Source of the DNA: Roseihalotalea indica
GTDB taxonomy: Bacteria; Bacteroidota; Bacteroidia; Cytophagales; Cyclobacteriaceae
NCBI RefSeq assembly: GCF_022458895.1
Contig: NZ_JAINFL010000004.1
Location: 744,001 to 808,000 of the forward strand
Direction: 5' to 3'
Length of the DNA stretch: 64,000 bases
Numbering within the stretch: the stretch's first letter is position 1; the number at the start of each line of letters is the position of its first letter. The notes beneath the pieces are model-generated. The model was not told the DNA's origin, made no database searches, and saw only the letters and a list, made by a program, of their open reading frames with translations. Position numbers and translations under genes: made by a program. This document shows positions 8,254-14,669 of the stretch, piece by piece.

Positions 8254-9243
8254 TTATTGAACGGCTTTAATTCGTTGAATGAGGGAATAAAGGGTATCGT
8301 TGGATTCAAATGCATCGTAAACACTTTGTACATCTTCCTGAAACGGACTTTTATCCGGATAATTGACTTCTACTCCCGCGGCTTTCACTGCTTCCATCGC
8401 TTCCTGTTCGGACTCTTCCCACAGCACCCGCTGACGTTCCACCGACTCGTTGGCGGCCTCCTGTACCCACTGCTGCTCCTGCTCGCTCAGCTTATTCCAC
8501 ACTATCTGGCTGATCAGCAGCACATCCGGTACCTGGGTATGCTCATCGATGGAATAGTATTTACATACTTCATAATGGTGCGACAGGTAAAAGCTGGGTG
8601 GGTTATTTTCGGCGGCATCCACCACTCCACTTTGCAGGGCGGTATACAACTCGCCCCAGGCAATAGGCGTAGGCGAACCACCCATCGCCTGAATCATGTT
8701 AATGGCCGTATTACTTTTCATCACCCGAATCTTCATTCCGGCCAGATCTGCTGGAGTATTGATAGGTCGGTCTTTGGTGTAGAAGCTACGGTAACCTGAG
8801 TCGTAAAATCCCAGCCCTCTCAGCCAGAAAGGCTCACCGGATTCCAGAATTTCCCGGCCAATAGGTCCGTCTAGTACCTGAAAGGCATGGGCTTTATCGT
8901 TGAAAAGGTAAGGCAACCCCAGCACTTTATATTTTTCCGAGAAGCCTTCCAGCACCGCCGCCGAGACTTTGGTCATGGCGAGGCTACCGAACTGAAGCAT
9001 CTCCAGACACTCCCGTTCAGAACCTAGCTGGCCGCTCGGGTAAATTTTCATCTGAAGCTGACCGTTGGACTTTGTCTCCATTTGCTCTGCCATATAGACC
9101 ATCGCCTTATGTACGGAATGGTCTACGGATAACTCATGAGCCAATCGTAATACGGTGACTTCGTCCTTATCAGCACAGCTGTTGGCGAAGAGCAGGGTGG
9201 TTAGCCCAATACAACTTAAAATGAATAATTTCTTTATCTGCAT
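8254..9243 (-). CDS. dctP: TRAP transporter substrate-binding protein (DctP), hexuronate type
   Basis: The 329-residue protein captures the ligand in the periplasm. It has KIRVMKSNTAINMIQAMGGSPTPIAWGELYTALQSGVVDAAENNPPSF; the conserved Arg in KIRV normally binds the ligand carboxylate, and the VDAAENN signature is common in uronate-binding DctPs. The leader MQIKKLFILSCIGLTTLLFA ends NSCADKDE, a possible lipobox with Cys 23, suggesting a membrane-anchored rather than free binding protein. AAAAAGGTGAA before the start is a good ribosome-binding site for this phylum. Placement beside uxuAB and alpha-glucuronidases supports glucuronate, perhaps 4-O-methylated; galacturonate cannot be excluded. 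Confidence 0.9.
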   Translation of the reverse strand: MQIKKLFILSCIGLTTLLFANSCADKDEVTVLRLAHELSVDHSVHKAMVYMAEQMETKSNGQLQMKIYPSGQLGSERECLEMLQFGSLAMTKVSAAVLEGFSEKYKVLGLPYLFNDKAHAFQVLDGPIGREILESGEPFWLRGLGFYDSGYRSFYTKDRPINTPADLAGMKIRVMKSNTAINMIQAMGGSPTPIAWGELYTALQSGVVDAAENNPPSFYLSHHYEVCKYYSIDEHTQVPDVLLISQIVWNKLSEQEQQWVQEAANESVERQRVLWEESEQEAMEAVKAAGVEVNYPDKSPFQEDVQSVYDAFESNDTLYSLIQRIKAVQ

Positions 9244-9580
9244 TTCACCTTTTTATTTGTGAAAATAACTAAGCATGAGTTATACTTTACTTTGAATTAG
9301 CTCTGTAAAAAAGTAACTCTATTGCTTTCAAACACTTGCCCTGAAGCCGGGCGGGCTCATACCGCGCGGCGGCCGCTTTTTCCATCGATGAAAAAGTATG
9401 CAAAAAATCTAGAAAACCTTGAAACCGCTCCGGCGGCCCGGTCGCTGCACTCAGACAGCAAGGTTTCCGATGATAGAAAGAGAAAAACGCTTTGCCTACA
9501 GCTCACATTAAGCACATAAACTATTTACGAAAAGCGCAAATTTTCCACATAGTGCGCTAAAAATTGTCACTTAATTACTT
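9244..9580. other. GC-rich structured intergenic region before dctP
   Basis: This is a 337-base gap between two minus-strand genes. About 9340-9470 is much richer in G+C than the surroundings (GCCGGGCGGGC, CCGCGCGGCGGCCGC, CTCCGGCGGCCCGG) and contains hairpins: CTTTTTC/GAAAAAG around CATCGAT (about 9383-9403) and an AAACCTTG/CAAGGTTT stem (about 9413-9471) closing a GC-rich loop. On the minus strand it would lie in the dctP leader. It could be a structured RNA leader, a repeat remnant or an attenuator. A 65-codon plus-strand ORF here looks non-coding. Confidence 0.4.
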
Positions 9581-10987
9581 TTACTGCACCTGATCCTGAC
9601 TCTTGGCATAAGCCTGCATGGTAACGTAGTATTTGGTAATCATATTGGTCACTTCCCATGCGGGTAATGAGCCTTCGGTCAGGTATTCCAGGTATTTTTC
9701 GGTGACCTGAGAGAAGTGAGCTTCGTGCCCCACTTTGTAGCGATCTGGGATCACAACTTCAAAACCATTGTCCGAAGGTTTCATCTCCAGACCGGGATGA
9801 TCTTCACTCAGTTTCTCTAAGGCTTCCCGAAGGGTTTGCTCAAAATTCTCATCAGCCGCATCCGTAGGTTCCACATACAGGGTAGGCTGGTAGTTTTGGG
9901 GTTCGTCCTGCCGGATGATGAGGTTCGCTTTGGTACCGCGCATGATGGAAAAGTGTGTATCAGCGGCACCTTCCGGTGCCTCAAAGTTCCAGATCACCGA
10001 TACTTTGCCGTGTACTCCATTCACCGTGAAGACGAACTCTCCGTTGGAAAACGTACTCAATACATCATCTTTTACATCTTTCTGAAGATAATCCGGATAG
10101 CTATCCAGACCGGTTACTTTATTGAACTGCTCCGGGGTAAGCTCGGTGGCCCAATGACGCGCGCTTACCACTTCGGTAGCGGTAGTGTCAATCGCCTCTT
10201 CCGGGAAGCACTCCCACATGATCAGATCCACCAAGTGCGTAGATACATCCACGATACCCTCACCCTGCTGATCGGTGTCAAAAAACCAGGCGGGACGAAT
10301 AAGCGGGCTACCGGCGACGTATTTGAAGAAGTGGTGCACACTTTCCTTAGAGATAGCCGGATTGTCGGGAGTTCCTTTTTCCAGTTCACCAAAAACGGAA
10401 GCCGTATGCGCCAGCTCTTTCTGAAGCATGGTGGTAATCTCGTACCGCTCCGTCATGATGTCGTACAGTAATACTCCATTCTCCTGAGCGGTAGCCATCG
10501 CTGATTTCAGCGCCGGATATTCAGAGGGCTTGATCACCATCGGTTTATCAGCCAGCACGTTCAGTCCGGCTTCTACGGATTCTTTGATGTACTGCGTTTT
10601 CTTGGCGTTGTTTCCTGAAAGCACTACCACGTTGCCGGGTTGTTCTTCCATCATTTTCTGGTAAAAGTCCGGGCCGGTATAGATTTCCTCAACCCAATGG
10701 GTGGGGTCTTCTTCACGGGTATTAAAACCCTCAATCCGTTGTAGATGGAGTTTCACGTCGTTTCCTTCCGGGGCATAGACATGCACGACCGAGTCTACCT
10801 GATCGTACATAAACTTCTGCACCAGGGCAGCGTGAAAATGGCCCGGATCGAGCGTCATTAGCTTCACTTCACCGGGAGCTCCGGTAAAATCATCAGTCTT
10901 CATGTTCTCCTCAGTGGTATTTTCCTGAGATTGAGCGCATCCTAGCAAAAACAATAGAGCGAGCGCGGTTACGTTGGTTAGATTCAT
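9581..10987 (-). CDS. Exported Gfo/Idh/MocA-like lipoprotein (oxidoreductase C-terminal type)
   Basis: This 468-residue protein is built like Gfo/Idh/MocA oxidoreductases: an N-terminal Rossmann-like half, an ADKPMVIKP segment corresponding to the catalytic-Lys EKP motif, and a large C-terminal alpha/beta half with DVSTHLVDLIMWECFPEEA. I chose ATG 10987 because the upstream frame adds only basic residues, while MNLTNVTALALLFLLGC is a clean lipoprotein signal (LLGC). The usual GxGxxG dinucleotide motif is replaced by TLDPGHFHAA, so NAD(P) binding is doubtful. An unfolded Sec substrate would also arrive in the periplasm without cofactor. It may be a non-redox sugar-binding or lyase-like derivative. 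It sits between the TRAP genes and a Tat-exported relative. Confidence 0.8.
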   Translation of the reverse strand: MNLTNVTALALLFLLGCAQSQENTTEENMKTDDFTGAPGEVKLMTLDPGHFHAALVQKFMYDQVDSVVHVYAPEGNDVKLHLQRIEGFNTREEDPTHWVEEIYTGPDFYQKMMEEQPGNVVVLSGNNAKKTQYIKESVEAGLNVLADKPMVIKPSEYPALKSAMATAQENGVLLYDIMTERYEITTMLQKELAHTASVFGELEKGTPDNPAISKESVHHFFKYVAGSPLIRPAWFFDTDQQGEGIVDVSTHLVDLIMWECFPEEAIDTTATEVVSARHWATELTPEQFNKVTGLDSYPDYLQKDVKDDVLSTFSNGEFVFTVNGVHGKVSVIWNFEAPEGAADTHFSIMRGTKANLIIRQDEPQNYQPTLYVEPTDAADENFEQTLREALEKLSEDHPGLEMKPSDNGFEVVIPDRYKVGHEAHFSQVTEKYLEYLTEGSLPAWEVTNMITKYYVTMQAYAKSQDQVQ

Positions 10988-11062
10988 TCTTTTTTTTCTT
11001 TTACAATTTTTCCGGATTAGCAAGTTTTACAAACCTAACCAGATCATCGTAAATATGAAGGA

Positions 11063-12502
11063 TTATTTCCCATAAGTAGACTTCAGGGCATCAACATGCT
11101 GATAACCCCAGGGGTAACGCTGGGAGCGGGATAGCATGGCATTGGCTTCATCATCGTTCTTAAAGCGCTCATTGATCGGATCCCAATACAATTTGCGTGG
11201 CAGCTTCATGGCAATGTGAGAAACCAGACAGGCACTGCAGGAGCGGTGCGCTACCTCAGCCGGAGAGATTGTCTCTTTACGGCTTTTAATACAATCCAGC
11301 CAGTTACCATGCTGCTCAGGACTCTCGTACAAGTGAATTTCATCTTCCCCGATTTCTGATTCCAGTATTTTGGTATCACTGGCTGAGAAGGCTTCGGAAG
11401 TACCAAAATTAGGATCAGATGAAGTAACGGCCACATTACCCCGTGATACGAATATCCACCCTTCAGACCCTTCAAAGCGAATTCCGTTCGGATAATCACC
11501 GCTAATCAGCATGGTAACGCCATTCTCGTATTTAGCAGTCACCTGAAAGTCGCCATGCACATTCCATAGTCCGGACTTGGGGAAGCTCGCTTTTGCCTCT
11601 ACCTCAATGGGTCCGGTATGCTCGGTGCCCATGCCCCAATGAGCAATATCAATGTGATGTACGCCCCAGCCGGTGATCATGCCTGCTCCAAACTGCTCGC
11701 AACGCAACCAGCCCGGACGCGAGAAAGCAGATTTTTCATCGCCAAAGGGTGGCTGAGGGTGGACTCTTTTTTCCGTATAATACACATAGGGCGTAGAACC
11801 GAGCCACATATCATAGTTTAGATTGTCAGGAATGGGCATCTGAGGCTCTTCTTCTCCACCCGGGTCGCCCGGTAAGCCTACCTTAACCGTATGTACCTCA
11901 CCAATCCGGCCATTACGCACCAGTTCGCAGGCTCGCTTAAACTGAGGCCAGGGATTCATGGAGCGCTGCTGGCTTCCCAGCTGAAATACCTGCCCGGTAC
12001 GATGCATGATATTGCTCATAGCGCGCCCCTCTTCTATGGTCAGGGAGGTAGGCTTCTGTAAGTAAATGTCTTTCCCGGCAATGGCGGCTTCAATGGCGGG
12101 CTGGGCGTGCCAGTGGTCAGGCGTAGAGATGATCACCGCATCGATTTCGGGGTTAGCCAGCATCTCCCGATAGTCATCGTACATCTTTACATCCACGAAG
12201 TTCTTCTTGCCTTTATTCTCAGCATACCAACCTTCAATAAATTTCTTACCCTCCTCCTTCCGCCAGGTATCTACTTCGCTCACCGCAATGACGCGGGCAT
12301 CATCGTACTTAAGCGTCTCGGGCAGGTCGTGACCCCGGGCAATTCGTCCGCAGCCAATCTGGCCAATATTGATTTTATTACTGGGAGCCGATTTACCGAA
12401 GACGGTAGATGGCACAATGGTAGGCACGGCAAAAGCACCCGCCACCCCAACGGCCGACTTCTTCAGATAATCTCTCCGGCTGATATGATTTTTTCGTTTC
12501 AT
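11063..12502 (-). CDS. Tat-exported Gfo/Idh/MocA family oxidoreductase
   Basis: The 479-residue protein begins with a twin-arginine signal (SRRDYLKKSAVGVAGAFAVP), so it should be exported folded with its dinucleotide. The Rossmann motif is IGQIGCGRIARGH (about 44-56), the catalytic-Lys segment is YLQKPTSLTIEEG, and GVHHIDIAHWGMG carries the His/Asp residues typical of sugar dehydrogenases of this family. Such proteins oxidise or interconvert cyclic sugars and sugar acids; several act on 3-keto-glycosides. It lies between a second Gfo/Idh-like lipoprotein and a DUF6807-ThuA fusion, all exported, which suggests joint work on a carbohydrate in the periplasm. The exact substrate is not readable from sequence. 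Confidence 0.88.
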   Translation of the reverse strand: MKRKNHISRRDYLKKSAVGVAGAFAVPTIVPSTVFGKSAPSNKINIGQIGCGRIARGHDLPETLKYDDARVIAVSEVDTWRKEEGKKFIEGWYAENKGKKNFVDVKMYDDYREMLANPEIDAVIISTPDHWHAQPAIEAAIAGKDIYLQKPTSLTIEEGRAMSNIMHRTGQVFQLGSQQRSMNPWPQFKRACELVRNGRIGEVHTVKVGLPGDPGGEEEPQMPIPDNLNYDMWLGSTPYVYYTEKRVHPQPPFGDEKSAFSRPGWLRCEQFGAGMITGWGVHHIDIAHWGMGTEHTGPIEVEAKASFPKSGLWNVHGDFQVTAKYENGVTMLISGDYPNGIRFEGSEGWIFVSRGNVAVTSSDPNFGTSEAFSASDTKILESEIGEDEIHLYESPEQHGNWLDCIKSRKETISPAEVAHRSCSACLVSHIAMKLPRKLYWDPINERFKNDDEANAMLSRSQRYPWGYQHVDALKSTYGK

Positions 12503-12520
12503 GGTATGTGTATTTTATAT

Positions 12521-12609
12521 TAGTGATCAATGATCAGTGACTGATGATTAGTGATTTTTAGTGTTATTTATTCATCAATCATCATTCATTACTCATCATT
12601 CATTCATTG
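12521..12609. repeat. Intergenic inverted repeat, CATCAATCATCAT family, copy 2
   Basis: The left arm has GTGATCAATGATCAGTGACT and GATGATTAGTGA words. The right arm contains CATCAATCATCATTCATTAC and its neighbours, imperfectly complementary to the left. The right end runs into the 3' end of the DUF6807-ThuA gene and encodes its terminal MNE and stop. Confidence 0.7.
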
Positions 12610-14605
12610 GTTTTTCTTCGCCCGCTGCCCAACGGATGCCGCCTAGAATATGGCGCATAAACTCGGGGTTGGAATAGTGCTCAATGCGATGCCCTAAAGC
12701 CGAATACCACTGTCTTCCGCCATCAAACTCGTGATACCAGGATAAAGGGAACAAGTCTCCAAACGTGTTAGCCGGGTATTCATCCCGCCGGTCATCTTCT
12801 ACGGTCGTTAAATCAGCCGCCAGCAGTACATGATTTTCCGGGTTCATATGCGTTACGTAGTAGCATTCGTCTTCTTTGATTTGCCAGACATCGGGCAGGA
12901 AGGAAGTGGAAGGGTTGTTTTTATCCAGCACTTTTACCTCAAAATCCTGGCGTTGGGGGTGGCGAAGAAAGCGTCCGCCGATCATCTGGGCAAACCAGGG
13001 CCAATCCCGCTCTGAGCCAACGGCCGAGTGAATGCCGACAAACCCGCCTCCATTCTGGATATAGTTTTGAAAGGCCTTCTTCTGTGCCTCGGTGTCAAAA
13101 ACTTTGTTGTTGGTATTAGAGAAAACTAGTACATCGTACTGCTCTAAATTATCGTCGGTGAACAGGCTGGGATCATCGGAAGATACAACCTCAAAACCGT
13201 TTTCTTTTCCTAATTTCTTGATGGCTTTCACGCTGGCAGCAATGTTATCGTGCACGTAGCCTTCGCCGTTTTTGGTATAAACTAGTATTTTCTTTCCTTC
13301 CAGCGAAGGAGTAACCTGCACCTCTACCTGAGGCGGATTGGCAAAATCGTTCCAGTACCGTTCGGCTTCAGCCTGATCTATTTTACCGTCGTACACCATC
13401 ATACGGTATTTCAGGGCGTACTCGTTGCCGGGCTTCAATGTCCAGTCACGGTCTTGCGTGGGGTTAAAGTTGAAGAAGACATTTTCCTCGCCATCGTTCA
13501 TACCCGTAGGCCAGATGCGGATTTTCTCGGGATAGTTGTAGTTAGCGGGCGAGGTCATGAACAGTACGCCAGCGGTACCTGCCTGGGTAGGTCCGCTAAT
13601 GTCGCACCAGCGCGCCCGGGTGCCGTTGCCATCCGACTTATCGTAGCCTTCGGATGTTACCAGCGAGGCGGTGGCGTCGTTCCACTGCTCGTTAGCCCGA
13701 AAGCCAAAGCCTTCGTAGCGATACTCTTTAATGGTGAACGGACTGCTGGTAGCACAGCGCATAGTAGAAGTCACATCCACCAGAAATAAATCAGCTTCCG
13801 GTCCGGTATTCCAAACCCGGATATCCCAGTCTTCGTTAAGAGCAACCTTGCTGTTATCGGGGTTTTCTTGGTTCAGCACCACGTGTTCATGTTTCGCAGA
13901 CACTTCACCGTAAACATCACCCTGAATTACTTCGGGTTTTCCTTTCACCTGCACGGTGGCCTGCCCCGAACCAATATTCCAGAAATCAATTTCCTCGCCT
14001 TCAAACTCGGTTTTGGTCCAGGGATTCCAGATGCCGTAGTGGTGGTAATGATCGGGCGGCTGAATACGAGTAACCACACCTCCCTTAGGCGACCTCAGCG
14101 GGTGAATGTACCCAGCCCGACTGTACAAATGAGAGACATCTTCCGGAACTGGCGCAAGCGTGTAACGGTAGGCCAGCACTTCTTTATCACTAACTTTTAG
14201 CTGTATCTCTTCCCCGGTATCTTCCGAAGTAACGGTGGAGTTAGAAACCTCTTCACGTTTCGGAATAAACTTCAGCGCAAAGCTTCGGGTGGTTCCCGGC
14301 TGAGTTTTCCCCGTCAAAATCCAGTGTAATTGGGGATGGGAGCCAGCGTTCAGTTGAGAAGAAAGCGGAGTTTCCTTCCCACCGGTAGTCTCTACCAACT
14401 GTAGATCATACTCTTCCGAATGTAGCGGAACATGGTCTAGGGAAGCAAATACCGGAGTGTTGATTCGCTGATGCTTACCAGCAGCTACACTGATATTTAT
14501 TTCTGGTAATTGACTGTAGGCATACAGTATATTAAATACACCAGTCAAGCTGAATACTAGAGCGAAAATAAAAAGTGAGAATGCGGATTTTCCTGCATGA
14601 AGCAT
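12596..14605 (-). CDS. Exported DUF6807 (PmoA-like) - ThuA-like fusion protein
   Basis: This 669-residue protein has an N-terminal signal peptide, a DUF6807/PmoA-like domain (about 35-420; landmarks RAGYIHPLRSPKGGVVT, PPDHYHHYGIWNPWTK and FWNIGSG) and a C-terminal ThuA-like glutamine-amidotransferase-fold domain (about 430-660; KILVYTKNGEGYVHDNIAAS, VLVFSNTN, GGGFVGIHSAVGSERDWPWF, WYSALGHRIEHY). ThuA in rhizobia acts with the Gfo/Idh protein ThuB on keto derivatives of trehalose. DUF6807 has no settled activity; the PmoA label is historical and does not imply methane oxidation. Two exported Gfo/Idh proteins lie next to it, supporting a shared glycoside-modifying role. Fused and separate versions of these domains occur in related genomes. 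Confidence 0.82.
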   Translation of the reverse strand: MLHAGKSAFSLFIFALVFSLTGVFNILYAYSQLPEINISVAAGKHQRINTPVFASLDHVPLHSEEYDLQLVETTGGKETPLSSQLNAGSHPQLHWILTGKTQPGTTRSFALKFIPKREEVSNSTVTSEDTGEEIQLKVSDKEVLAYRYTLAPVPEDVSHLYSRAGYIHPLRSPKGGVVTRIQPPDHYHHYGIWNPWTKTEFEGEEIDFWNIGSGQATVQVKGKPEVIQGDVYGEVSAKHEHVVLNQENPDNSKVALNEDWDIRVWNTGPEADLFLVDVTSTMRCATSSPFTIKEYRYEGFGFRANEQWNDATASLVTSEGYDKSDGNGTRARWCDISGPTQAGTAGVLFMTSPANYNYPEKIRIWPTGMNDGEENVFFNFNPTQDRDWTLKPGNEYALKYRMMVYDGKIDQAEAERYWNDFANPPQVEVQVTPSLEGKKILVYTKNGEGYVHDNIAASVKAIKKLGKENGFEVVSSDDPSLFTDDNLEQYDVLVFSNTNNKVFDTEAQKKAFQNYIQNGGGFVGIHSAVGSERDWPWFAQMIGGRFLRHPQRQDFEVKVLDKNNPSTSFLPDVWQIKEDECYYVTHMNPENHVLLAADLTTVEDDRRDEYPANTFGDLFPLSWYHEFDGGRQWYSALGHRIEHYSNPEFMRHILGGIRWAAGEEKPMNE

Positions 14606-14669
14606 GTTAAAGATATTGAGGTTGCTGTATTATAAATTAAATGAACTACACATCCATTCAGCCCAACAT

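Noticed and set aside
9322..9519. 65-codon plus-strand ORF in the gap upstream of dctP
   Set aside because: It lies across the GC-rich hairpin block, has a low-complexity, arginine/alanine-rich mix (for example EAGRAHTARRP) and no ribosome-binding site; more likely non-coding structure.
9836..10471. Long (211-codon) ORF antisense to the Gfo/Idh lipoprotein gene
   Set aside because: It is a shadow of a well-supported coding gene in the opposite frame; the protein has no recognisable domain and no start signal.
12596..14605. Reading the PmoA-like label as methane monooxygenase
   Set aside because: DUF6807 proteins inherited this name; there are no membrane segments or partner subunits of particulate methane monooxygenase.
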